Below are positions 1 through 6,025 of a stretch of DNA of 8,723 nucleotides, one piece after another. Position 1 is the first letter of the stretch; every line of letters begins with the position of its first letter. Position numbers and translations under genes: made by a program. Source of the DNA: Rhizobiaceae bacterium. Lineage in GTDB: Bacteria; Pseudomonadota; Alphaproteobacteria; Rhizobiales; Rhizobiaceae. Below the pieces are notes generated by a model, which saw nothing but the letters and a program-made list of their open reading frames with translations, had not been told where the DNA came from and did not search any database. The stretch covers positions 1 through 8,723 of the forward strand of contig SCRB01001060.1 in assembly GCA_004299545.1 (NCBI GenBank). Direction: 5' to 3'.

Positions 1-29
1 TGGTGCGGATCGTTGAGGATTTTCTTCAT
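1..29 (-). CDS. dhaK: Dihydroxyacetone kinase-like protein DhaK, N-terminal fragment (runs off left edge)
   Basis: Only the first nine complete codons and two bases of the tenth are inside the window. They read M-K-K-I-L-N-D-P-H. This closely matches the N-terminus typical of DhaK-type kinases (E. coli DhaK begins MKKLIND), which bind dihydroxyacetone or related ketoses through a hemiaminal to a histidine further along the chain, outside this window. The ATG at 29-27 is preceded by an AAGGTGG-like ribosome site (about 34-40), and the gene begins 46 bases after the dehydrogenase stop, so it is probably the next gene of the same operon. In such clusters a dhaL partner often follows, which I cannot see. 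Related kinases act on erythrulose or other C3-C4 ketoses, so the substrate need not be dihydroxyacetone. The call rests on nine residues plus context. Confidence 0.6.
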
Positions 30-75
30 CTTGCCACCTTCTCAAGTCTGGTTCAGCGCGTCGATAAGCGGGATC

Positions 76-948
76 TCATTCAATCCCGGCCATTTCGAAG
101 AGCATCTTGTGCAGGCCCGATGCGTTCAGTTCGCCAAGCCCCCTGTTGACGGCGGCCTGATAGAGTTCCGCGATCAGCGCTGCCTGCGGAGCGGCAACCG
201 CCATGGATTGCGCAAAATCGCCGATCAGCCGTGCGTCCTTCAGCATGTGCCTGAGATAGAAGCTCGGCTCGAAATCGCCGGCGAGCGTCGCTCTGCCGAC
301 ACCACGGATCAGCGCCGAGGAAAAGTCGGTAACGTCGAGATAGCCCATCAATGCCTCGGCATCGAGGCCAGCCTTGCGCGCCAGCGCCAGCGCCTCGCCC
401 AGCGACACCATCTGCGCCGCGACGAGGAGATTGCCGACCAGCTTCGCGCTCGCGCCCTTCGACGAGGAGCCCATATAATGGACGGTCGCCGCAAGCGGCT
501 TGAGGACGGGCCTGATCTCCTCGAAATCGCTGCGCGACCCACCGCAGACGAAATCGAGCCGCCCCTCCCATGCCTCGTTCTTCGAACCGAAAACCGGCGT
601 ATCGAGATAGCGAATGCCCCGTTCTCGCGCCGCTGCCGCAAGTTCGAGCGTGAGTTTCGGGTCGGTCGTGGTGGCATCGGCGACGATACAGCCGGTCTTG
701 GCCGAGGCGAACACTCCCTTGGCGCCGAGCAGCGTCTCGCGCTGCGCGTCGGGACCAGTCAGGCAGACCAGGATGACGGCCTTGTCGCCGACTGCCTCTC
801 CGATGGTACGGACGAGCGTCGCCTGCGCCAGGTCCGGATGCAGTTGCCGCGCCGTCCGGTTCCACGCCGTTACCCCGTATCCGGCCTTGAGCAGGTTGCG
901 CACCATGCCGGTGCCCATAATCCCGAGGCCGATAAAACCGATGTCCAT
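76..948 (-). CDS. NADP-type beta-hydroxyacid dehydrogenase / semialdehyde reductase-like oxidoreductase (3-hydroxyisobutyrate dehydrogenase family)
   Basis: This 290-residue protein has the normal length and architecture of the beta-hydroxyacid dehydrogenase family: an N-terminal Rossmann domain followed by an all-helical domain. The dinucleotide motif GLGIMG is at residues 7-12. N30-R31-T32 at the end of the second strand is the signature usually associated with NADP(H) rather than NAD(H). The substrate loop DTPVFGS is at 116-122, and the catalytic lysine and its partner are K169 and N173 (K-L-V-G-N). K237-D238 matches the conserved KD near the active site. The overall pattern, including GSKNEAWEGRL, resembles glyoxylate/succinic semialdehyde reductases (GLYR type) more than 3-hydroxyisobutyrate dehydrogenase proper. 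The ATG is well supported by AAGGAG at 958-963, nine bases upstream. The gene lies 61 bases after the permease and just before a DhaK-like kinase, so it probably acts on the imported carbohydrate or a short-chain aldehyde derived from it. The exact substrate is unknown. Confidence 0.88.
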   Translation of the reverse strand: MDIGFIGLGIMGTGMVRNLLKAGYGVTAWNRTARQLHPDLAQATLVRTIGEAVGDKAVILVCLTGPDAQRETLLGAKGVFASAKTGCIVADATTTDPKLTLELAAAARERGIRYLDTPVFGSKNEAWEGRLDFVCGGSRSDFEEIRPVLKPLAATVHYMGSSSKGASAKLVGNLLVAAQMVSLGEALALARKAGLDAEALMGYLDVTDFSSALIRGVGRATLAGDFEPSFYLRHMLKDARLIGDFAQSMAVAAPQAALIAELYQAAVNRGLGELNASGLHKMLFEMAGIE

Positions 949-957
949 CGCTGCTTT

Positions 958-963
958 CTCCTT
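958..963 (-). promoter_or_regulatory. Ribosome binding site of the oxidoreductase gene
   Basis: AAGGAG on the minus strand lies nine bases before the ATG at 948. It fixes the start of the oxidoreductase, and no in-frame alternative has a comparable site. Confidence 0.7.
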
Positions 964-1001
964 CGATGGGCGCCGCGTTCTCCCAGCCTCATGCGGGCAA
1001 T

Positions 1002-1018
1002 GGCGCCGGTCAGGCGCC
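1002..1018 (-). repeat. GC hairpin enclosing the permease stop codon
   Basis: GGCGCC at 1002-1007 and GGCGCC at 1013-1018 form a six-base-pair all-GC stem. The five-base loop contains the permease TGA (1012-1010). No T-tract follows on the minus strand, so it does not look like an intrinsic terminator. It could slow 3' exonuclease decay of the upstream transporter mRNA or lower expression of the downstream enzyme. It may also be chance in GC-rich DNA. Confidence 0.35.
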
Positions 1019-1996
1019 GCGCCGCTTCTGGTTGAGGCTGTCGATGAGCACGGCGCCGAAAATAACCGCGCCCTGAATGAACTGGACCCAGAAAGGCTGC
1101 ACGTTCTTCAGCGTCAGGCCATTGTTGATCAGGCCGATAATCAGCACGCCGAGCAGCGTCCCGAGCATCGATCCCTTGCCGCCGAACAGGCTGGCGCCAC
1201 CGATCACCACGGCCGCGATGGCGTTGAGTTCCAGCCCCTGCGCGGCGATCGGCTGGGCGGAATCGAGCCGCCCCGCCAGAACGACGCCGCCAAGACCGGC
1301 AAGCGCGCCGGAGATGATATAGACCGCGGCAAGCGTGCGGTTGACCGGGATGCCCGCCAGGCGCGCCGCTTCCGGATTGCCGCCGACGGCATAGACCTGC
1401 GCGCCGAAAACCGTGCGTGACAGCACGATCCAGGCCAGGAAAAAGGCGCCGAGCGTAATCAGCGCCGCGACCGGGAAAATACCCCAATTGCCGCCGCCGA
1501 TACCGTCGAACGCTTCGGGAAACCCGAAAACCGTGTTGCCTGAGGTGACGATGAACGCCAGGCCACGGGCCATCGCCAGAACGGCCAGCGTGACGATGAA
1601 AGGCGTTATTCCCAGCACCGTCACGGCAACCGCATTGAAGACGCCGCACAAAGCGCCGATGCCGATCCCGACCAGAACGGCGACAGGCACGGACCAGTGC
1701 GCTTCAAGCGCGAGGCCCGCCATGACGCCTGCGAATGCGACCACCGAACCGACCGACAGGTCGATCCCCGCCGTGATAATGACGAAGGTCTGGCCGACCG
1801 CGACGATGCCGATCAGCGATGTCGCCAGCAGGATCGACAGCATGTTGGCCGTGGTGAGGAATGTCGGCGTCGTCAAAGCGAGATAAAGGGAGATCGCAAC
1901 GAAGGCGATGACGATGGTCAACTCGTTCAAGGCATTGCCGATCGTCGCCAGGCCGCCGCGGCGCTTCTCGACCTTGTCCGTTTCCTCGACCGCCAT
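1010..1996 (-). CDS. Sugar ABC transporter permease, ribose type (RbsC family)
   Basis: This 328-residue, very hydrophobic inner-membrane protein forms the translocation channel of a carbohydrate uptake (CUT2) ABC importer. Family hallmarks are visible in order: GIDLSVGS at 78-85 in an early membrane segment, TPFIVTLA at 131-138, the cytoplasmic coupling segment AVGGNPEAARLAGIP at 203-217 that contacts the ATPase, and GGASLFGGKGS at 266-276. About eight to ten membrane helices can be drawn, and a short charged N-terminus faces the cytoplasm. I chose the ATG at 1996 because AAGGAGA (2005-2011) stands eight bases upstream. An earlier ATG at 2029 overlaps the ATPase stop as ATGA but has no ribosome site; it would add 11 residues. 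The gene probably works only with the adjacent ATPase and binding protein. Substrate specificity cannot be read from the permease. Confidence 0.93.
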   Translation of the reverse strand: MAVEETDKVEKRRGGLATIGNALNELTIVIAFVAISLYLALTTPTFLTTANMLSILLATSLIGIVAVGQTFVIITAGIDLSVGSVVAFAGVMAGLALEAHWSVPVAVLVGIGIGALCGVFNAVAVTVLGITPFIVTLAVLAMARGLAFIVTSGNTVFGFPEAFDGIGGGNWGIFPVAALITLGAFFLAWIVLSRTVFGAQVYAVGGNPEAARLAGIPVNRTLAAVYIISGALAGLGGVVLAGRLDSAQPIAAQGLELNAIAAVVIGGASLFGGKGSMLGTLLGVLIIGLINNGLTLKNVQPFWVQFIQGAVIFGAVLIDSLNQKRRGA

Positions 1997-2004
1997 CGCG
2001 CTCT

Positions 2005-2011
2005 TCTCCTT
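2005..2011 (-). promoter_or_regulatory. Ribosome binding site that decides the permease start
   Basis: AAGGAGA on the minus strand is eight bases before the ATG at 1996. It favours that start over two earlier in-frame ATGs at 2029 and 2020, which lack any such site. Translational coupling at the ATGA overlap (2029-2026) remains possible. Confidence 0.6.
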
Positions 2012-2025
2012 GGGTGGCATGACCG

Positions 2026-3501
2026 TCATGTGAGCGCCGCCAATTCCATGACGCGCTCCTGGTTGAACTCGGAACGATCGAGGCTGCCGGCGAGACGGCC
2101 GGTGCGCATGACGAGGATGCGGTCGCAAAGCCCGAGCAATTCGACCATGTCGGACGAGACGACCAGAACGGCGCCGCCGCGCCCGGCCAGGTCGCCGATC
2201 AGCCGGTAGATCTCGACCTTGGCGCCAACATCGATGCCGCGTGTCGGCTCATCGAGCAGAAACACACGCGGTTCGGTGCTGAGCGCACGCCCGAGAACGA
2301 CTTTCTGCTGATTGCCGCCGGAAAGATGCGAAACCGCGACATCGACGCCGGGTGTGCGGATGCGCATTGCGCCGACGGCATTCATGGCCACGGCCTCCAT
2401 GCGCCGGAAGCGCAGGAAGATACCGAGGGCGGAGATCCGCGAGAGGATGGAAAGGGCGACATTGCGTCCGACGGAGAAGGGCATGATCAGCCCCTCCCCC
2501 TTCCTGTCTTCCGGCACCAGCGCGATGCCGGCGGAAATCGCCTGCCGGGGCGTGGCCGTATGCACGGGCCGACCGGCTATGCGGATTTCGCCGCTGGAGG
2601 GCAGCGCGCCATAGATCGCCTTGAGAACCTCGGTGCGGCCGGCGCCGATCAGGCCGCCGATGCCCACCACCTCGCCGGCGCGCACCTGGAACGACATGTC
2701 GGCAAAGCGGCCGGCGGAGGTCAGATGGGAAATTTCGAGCAAGGTCTCGCCGATCTTCACGTTCCTCGGGGGGAACATGGATTCGATCGGCCTGTTGACC
2801 ATGGCGCGAATGAGGTCCGGCTCGCTCCATTTGCCGGTCGGACGGGTTTCGACGACATGCCCGTCGCGCATCACCGTGACGCGGTCGCAGATTTCGAAGA
2901 CCTCTTCGAGATGATGCGAGATGAAGATGATGCCGACGCCCGCCGCCTTGAGTTCGGCGACGGTGGCGAAGAGGGTTCTCTGCTCGGCGGTCGTCAGCGT
3001 CGCGGTCGGCTCGTCCATGACGATGAGCTTCGCTTCCCGCGACAGGGCGCGGGCAATCTCCACGAGTTGCTGCTGGGCGATACCAAGCCGCCGGACGAGC
3101 CTGCGTGGGGAAACCTTCAGGCCGACCTTGGCAAGGAGAGTGGCGGCATATCTGTCCAGCGCCCGCCGGTCGATGACGCCGAACTTGGCCGGCAGGTTTC
3201 CCAGATAGAGGTTCTCGGCGATCGAGCGATCCGGAACGAGGCTCAGCTCCTGGTGGATGACGACGATCCCCGCGTCGAGAGCATCGCGGGGACGGCGTGG
3301 CGCGAAAGCCTCGCCATCCAGCTTCATCTGGCCGGCGTCGGCGCGGATTCCACCGGCCAACACCTTCATCAAGGTCGATTTGCCGGCGCCGTTTTCACCC
3401 ACGATGCCGAGCACTTCCCCACGGTCGAGCGCAAGATCCACATCGGACAGCGCGCGGACCCCGGGGAAGCTCTTGCTGATGGCCTTCATTTCGAGGAGCA
3501 T
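2026..3501 (-). CDS. Sugar ABC transporter ATP-binding protein with two ATPase domains, ribose type (RbsA family)
   Basis: This 491-residue protein has the usual length of RbsA/MglA-type ATPases, which energise CUT2 sugar import from the cytoplasmic face. Domain 1 carries a canonical Walker A (GENGAGKST, 35-43), Q-loop VIHQE (81-85), Walker B LIVMDEP (159-165) and H-loop ISHH (194-197). Domain 2 carries the degenerate Walker A typical of the family (GAGRTE, 286-291), an intact signature LSGGNQQK (393-400) and Walker B VFLLDEPTRG (413-422), with no switch histidine (VVSSD). The domain 1 signature reads RLGIAQQQ (138-145), so the usual serine is glycine. This falls in the ATP site that is already degenerate in the family and need not impair transport. 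The start at 3501 has only a weak ribosome site. An in-frame ATG four codons later is the alternative. The gene lies 47 bases after the binding-protein gene. Confidence 0.95.
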   Translation of the reverse strand: MLLEMKAISKSFPGVRALSDVDLALDRGEVLGIVGENGAGKSTLMKVLAGGIRADAGQMKLDGEAFAPRRPRDALDAGIVVIHQELSLVPDRSIAENLYLGNLPAKFGVIDRRALDRYAATLLAKVGLKVSPRRLVRRLGIAQQQLVEIARALSREAKLIVMDEPTATLTTAEQRTLFATVAELKAAGVGIIFISHHLEEVFEICDRVTVMRDGHVVETRPTGKWSEPDLIRAMVNRPIESMFPPRNVKIGETLLEISHLTSAGRFADMSFQVRAGEVVGIGGLIGAGRTEVLKAIYGALPSSGEIRIAGRPVHTATPRQAISAGIALVPEDRKGEGLIMPFSVGRNVALSILSRISALGIFLRFRRMEAVAMNAVGAMRIRTPGVDVAVSHLSGGNQQKVVLGRALSTEPRVFLLDEPTRGIDVGAKVEIYRLIGDLAGRGGAVLVVSSDMVELLGLCDRILVMRTGRLAGSLDRSEFNQERVMELAALT

Positions 3502-3548
3502 CGCGAATACCCGGCTTGCGGTCGGAGATGCGGGGTCCGGCGCCCGGC

Positions 3549-4580
3549 TTACTTCTTGGCCATCTCATCGCCCCACAGGCCGTATTTCTTGGCCTCCGGG
3601 CCGTCGATATTATCCTTGGTCAGCAAGAGGTGTGGCCAGAACTGGTGCTGCGGAATCGCCTTCTTGTCGCCGCTCAGATATTTCTCGACATAGTCCACGG
3701 ACTGGGCGGCCATGGTCAGCGGGTTCTGCGAGATCGTGGCATCCATGTCGCCCTTGCGGATGGCCGTCAGGGCCTGCTCGGTTCCGTCGATGCCGATGAT
3801 GATGATGTGAGCCTTGTCGCCGATCGGCTTGAAGCGATTGGCCTGCTTGATCGCGCGCATTGCGCCGACCGCATTGTCGTCGTTGCCGTTGAACACGGCG
3901 TCGATCTGGCTATGGCCCGCCAGCAACTGGGTCATGATGTTGAACGCCTTGCCGGCATCGAAATCCGCAGCCTGGCGAGCGACGAGCTTCAGCCCCGGAT
4001 TCTTCGCCTGGATGCTCTTGAATTCCTCCGAGAAGCCTTTCTCCCGCTCGTCGCCGGCAGTGGTTCCCAGCAGGCCTTCGAGATCGATGACATTGCCCTT
4101 AATCTCGCCGTACCGGGCCTTCAGCTGCTTGGCGATGAAATCGGCGCCTTCCTTGCCTAGCGCTTCGTTGTTGGTCTCGAGGAAGTTCGCCTGGCACTTG
4201 CCGCAGGCCGCGCCGCGATCGAGTGTGAAGACGGGGATGCCCGCCTTGTTGGCCTTCTTGACGATCGGCACGATGGCGTCGGCGCTGATCGGGTTCAGGA
4301 TCAGCGCGGAAACATGCTGGTTGATGAGGTCGAGCACCTGGTTGGTCTGCGTCGCCGCGTCGCCGTTGGCGCTCGTATTGATGAGCTTGAGGTCGGGATG
4401 GCGCGCGATCCCTTCCTCGACGCCCTTCGTCATCCCCTGGAAGAACGGATTGGCGAGCGTCGAGACATTGTATCCGACCACATGCTGGTCCTTGGCGGCG
4501 GCCGGCCCCGCAAGCATGAGGGCGGCGGCTATTGCCGCGGCGGCTACGCCAGCCGCGCTGGCCCTGAATCGACGCTTCAT
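3549..4580 (-). CDS. Periplasmic sugar-binding protein of an ABC importer (RbsB-like, Peripla_BP_4 family)
   Basis: This 343-residue protein is the receptor that delivers sugar to the neighbouring permease. Residues 1-29 form a signal peptide: basic MKRRFR, an alanine-rich core, and an AAA/K cleavage site. The mature chain has the two-lobe type I fold with ligand residues aligning with RbsB: N44-P-F-F47, D121-R122, R179 in GDEREKGF, N233-D234, D265 in GIDGT and Q285 in ISQNP. That set supports a monosaccharide or small polyol ligand. An odd feature is C126-G-K-C129 right after the ligand-binding D121-R122. The RbsB alignment does not need these cysteines, and they could form a disulfide in the periplasm. 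The ATG at 4580 was chosen because GGGAGG (4586-4591) sits five bases upstream and the signal peptide begins exactly there; the longer reading frame adds 43 residues without a signal-like pattern. It is the first transporter gene after the 333-base regulatory gap. The ligand is not identifiable. Confidence 0.94.
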   Translation of the reverse strand: MKRRFRASAAGVAAAAIAAALMLAGPAAAKDQHVVGYNVSTLANPFFQGMTKGVEEGIARHPDLKLINTSANGDAATQTNQVLDLINQHVSALILNPISADAIVPIVKKANKAGIPVFTLDRGAACGKCQANFLETNNEALGKEGADFIAKQLKARYGEIKGNVIDLEGLLGTTAGDEREKGFSEEFKSIQAKNPGLKLVARQAADFDAGKAFNIMTQLLAGHSQIDAVFNGNDDNAVGAMRAIKQANRFKPIGDKAHIIIIGIDGTEQALTAIRKGDMDATISQNPLTMAAQSVDYVEKYLSGDKKAIPQHQFWPHLLLTKDNIDGPEAKKYGLWGDEMAKK

Positions 4581-4585
4581 AATTT

Positions 4586-4591
4586 CCTCCC
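4586..4591 (-). promoter_or_regulatory. Ribosome binding site of the binding-protein gene
   Basis: GGGAGG on the minus strand stands five bases before the ATG at 4580. It is the best ribosome site in the cluster, in keeping with the high expression expected of a periplasmic receptor. Confidence 0.7.
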
Positions 4592-4680
4592 GAACAACGA
4601 TCGTGTGACGTGAATAGGTGCGCGAGTCGGCCAATAGGCCTTTGCTGAAGAGCGCATCCAGCCAGCACATCCGCGCCAGC

Positions 4681-4688
4681 TGTGCACA
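4681..4688. promoter_or_regulatory. Palindromic octamer TGTGCACA, copy 1 (possible operator)
   Basis: This perfect eight-base palindrome touches the proposed -10 box and lies at about the expected transcription start of the binding-protein operon, a position typical of a repressor site. A second identical copy lies 198 bases upstream, and a variant with the same GTGCAC core precedes the regulator gene. Function is inferred from symmetry and placement only. Confidence 0.35.
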
Positions 4689-4717
4689 TTTACGCACCGC
4701 TCCTCCCATCCTGTCAA
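4688..4717 (-). promoter_or_regulatory. Candidate sigma-70-type promoter of the sugar transporter operon
   Basis: On the minus strand a perfect TTGACA (4717-4712) is followed after 18 bases by GTAAAT (4693-4688), which matches three of six -10 positions. Transcription would start near 4681, giving a leader of about 100 bases before the binding-protein ATG. Weak -10 boxes are common in alphaproteobacteria. A promoter inside the AT-rich palindrome at 4752-4781 is the alternative. Confidence 0.35.
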
Positions 4718-4751
4718 CTCGATTCAGGCTGCGCGTCGAAATTTAATTTCT

Positions 4752-4781
4752 GTATAAAAATCAACAGGTTGATTATGATAC
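4752..4781. promoter_or_regulatory. 30-bp AT-rich near-palindrome, probable operator for the SorC-type regulator
   Basis: Two 14-base arms around a central AG pair at 12 of 14 positions. The inner 16 bases (4759-4774, AATCAAC-AG-GTTGATT) are perfectly symmetric, and the outer GTAT/ATAC (4752-4755, 4778-4781) also match. SorC-family regulators are oligomers that bind palindromic sites upstream of sugar operons, and this is the strongest dyad between the regulator and the transporter genes. An overlapping ATGAT-N5-ATCAT dyad (4775-4789) lies on its upstream flank. Relative to the candidate start near 4681 the centre is at about -85, which would suit an activator. If the true promoter lies closer, the site would suit repression. 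Confidence 0.5.
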
Positions 4782-4878
4782 GAAATCATCCGGCATGGAA
4801 AATCCCCATCATTGTGCCGGACCAGCGCTTGTGTCGTTCCGCGAAGGCATGATCAAGGGCCTTCCAACGAAGTCAATC

Positions 4879-4886
4879 TGTGCACA
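4879..4886. promoter_or_regulatory. Palindromic octamer TGTGCACA, copy 2 (possible operator)
   Basis: This is identical to the octamer at 4681-4688, including a shared preceding C, and lies 198 bases upstream of it in the operon's direction, just past the regulator stop codon. Two perfect copies within one regulatory gap suggest a protein-binding pair. Chance cannot be excluded for so short a word. Confidence 0.3.
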
Positions 4887-4913
4887 AACATCCATGTGTT
4901 GGACAAATGTGCG

Positions 4914-5903
4914 CTATGCCTGGCGCTTTCCCTCCGAAGACGCCGCGTCCCCGTCATCGATCGCGAGGATCGCCCGAACGTTGCTCACATTGGTGGCGAG
5001 CGTATCGATCACGCCGGAACGGAGCGAGGCCAGCAGCGACAGCGCCTTGTTCTGCTCGCTCGCAACCGCGATGACATTGGGGATGCGCGCATAGTCCAGA
5101 TGCGAGAGCCCGATGATCCTGTCGCCTAGCTCCAGCGCCACGCGATTGCCCTGGATGTCGAGGAAATCATAACCCGACAGGTCGGCGACCGCGCCCGAAA
5201 GCCGCGCCCGGGCGATCTCTACCGGCGAATACCAGCCGATGCTGGTCATATAGCCGTTTTCCTTGCAGTCGCCGATGCCGATCAACGCGATATCGGCGCG
5301 CCGCGCCCGGGTCAGCGCCTGCTGCACGGTATCGTTGCGCATGAGGAGGGTCCGCAATTCGGCGTCCTCCGTATAACCGGGTGCATAGAGCATCTCGCTG
5401 TTGCCGTCGAACCGGTTCGCGAGCCGTCGGCAGATATGGTCGGAGTTGAGCTTGTGGCCGATGCGGTTGGTGCCGCCGAGGGCGCTGACGAAGGTGCAGG
5501 CGCGGCTGCGCGCGCTGTTGGCATGATCCGCCACGGCGCCAAGATTGCGCCCCATCCCGACCGCGACCACCATGCCGTCCGCCAGGATCTCGTCCAGATG
5601 GTCGGCGACAATCTGGGCGACGGCCGCCCGCTGGACATCCTCGTCCTCGTGGTCGATGGCGATCAGCGCATGGCGGATGCCGAAGCGCCGTTTCAGTTCC
5701 TGCCCGAGATCGGAAAGCTCGACCGGATTGAGGTTGATGCGGATCGAGACCAGCCCCATATCGCGCGACTGTTTCAGCATGCGGCTGATCCTCGTGCGCG
5801 AAATATTCAATGAATGCGATATCTCGTTTTGCGTGCGCCCCTCGAAATAATATTGCTTCGCGACGAGCGTTATAAGCTTTCTTTCTTCAGGGCCTATCGC
5901 CAT
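4914..5903 (-). CDS. SorC/DeoR-type sugar-binding transcriptional regulator
   Basis: From the ATG at 5903 this is a 329-residue protein, the usual SorC-family length. Residues 7-58 hold a winged helix: LVAKQYYFEGRTQNEIS leads into the recognition segment NISRTRISRML (33-43), followed by GLVSIRI. The rest is the effector domain that binds phosphorylated sugars or polyols in this family. Visible elements are VAVGMGRN (113-120), FVSALGGTNR (138-147), ADIALIGIGD (203-212) and the C-terminal VIAVASEQNKA (277-287) with LRSGVIDTL. It lies directly upstream of, and in the same direction as, the sugar transporter operon, so it most likely controls that operon in response to a pathway intermediate. An earlier in-frame ATG at 5972 would add 23 residues but has no ribosome site and lies outside the conserved part. 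The 5903 start also has only a weak one, so the start is uncertain. Confidence 0.9.
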   Translation of the reverse strand: MAIGPEERKLITLVAKQYYFEGRTQNEISHSLNISRTRISRMLKQSRDMGLVSIRINLNPVELSDLGQELKRRFGIRHALIAIDHEDEDVQRAAVAQIVADHLDEILADGMVVAVGMGRNLGAVADHANSARSRACTFVSALGGTNRIGHKLNSDHICRRLANRFDGNSEMLYAPGYTEDAELRTLLMRNDTVQQALTRARRADIALIGIGDCKENGYMTSIGWYSPVEIARARLSGAVADLSGYDFLDIQGNRVALELGDRIIGLSHLDYARIPNVIAVASEQNKALSLLASLRSGVIDTLATNVSNVRAILAIDDGDAASSEGKRQA

Positions 5904-5997
5904 CTCAACACACACCTGCTCGGGGCAAGCCTCTTCGGCGCCCCTAACTAAATCCTGTCGTGGCCTATTCATCCGGCAGCGGGGGAAAGCGAGTCAA

Positions 5998-6025
5998 GCC
6001 CGGCGCCGGCAGCGTGCGCCTGGGC
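5998..6025. repeat. GC-rich stem-loop between the LysR and SorC-type regulator genes
   Basis: GCCCGGCGC (5998-6006) pairs with GCGCC-T-GGGC (6016-6025) as a nine-base-pair stem with one bulged T and a nine-base loop. It lies about 115 bases past the LysR stop. No T-run follows on the minus strand, so it is at best a weak terminator for the LysR transcript. On the minus strand the next bases are TTGACT (5997-5992), a possible -35 for the SorC-type gene, but I find no convincing -10. Confidence 0.3.

Larger units (their letters stand above)
4581..4913 (-). other. Regulatory gap between the SorC-type regulator and the transporter operon
   Basis: This 333-base stretch contains no credible gene. 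Reading frames through it start without ribosome sites and merely overlap the regulator antisense. It contains the operon's likely control elements, described separately: a long AT-rich near-palindrome, a TTGACA box with a weak -10, and two TGTGCACA octamers. Its middle (about 4741-4785) is clearly richer in A+T than the flanking genes. I see no T-tract terminator after the regulator stop, so transcription of the regulator could read on into the transporter genes. Confidence 0.6.

Noticed and set aside
13..1035. Long plus-strand reading frame opposite the oxidoreductase (340 codons)
   Set aside because: It is an antisense shadow in GC-rich DNA: no ribosome site, arginine-rich composition and no recognisable fold, while the opposite strand holds a complete enzyme with catalytic motifs.
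3502..3548. Direct repeat AAGCCGGG in the gap between the binding-protein and ATPase genes
   Set aside because: An eight-base GC-rich word repeated once in 47 bases is weak evidence, and no strong hairpin of the kind seen after some binding-protein genes could be drawn.
2326..3693. Plus-strand 455-codon reading frame opposite the sugar ATPase and running into the binding-protein gene
   Set aside because: It is antisense to two genes with intact motifs, low in complexity, rich in Asp/Gly/Arg/His and without family features. Long antisense frames are common in codon-biased GC-rich genes.
3516..4160. Plus-strand frames opposite the binding-protein gene
   Set aside because: They are mirror frames of a conserved gene with a signal peptide on the other strand. 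No ribosome site or membrane pattern of their own.
4883..4913. Possible terminator stem (GCACA with TGTGC) just after the regulator stop
   Set aside because: Only five outer base pairs form around a long unpaired interior, and there is no T-tract on the minus strand.
4795..5129. Two plus-strand frames of about 100 codons starting in the regulatory gap and overlapping the regulator end
   Set aside because: They start without ribosome sites and most of their length is antisense to the conserved C-terminus of the SorC-type regulator.
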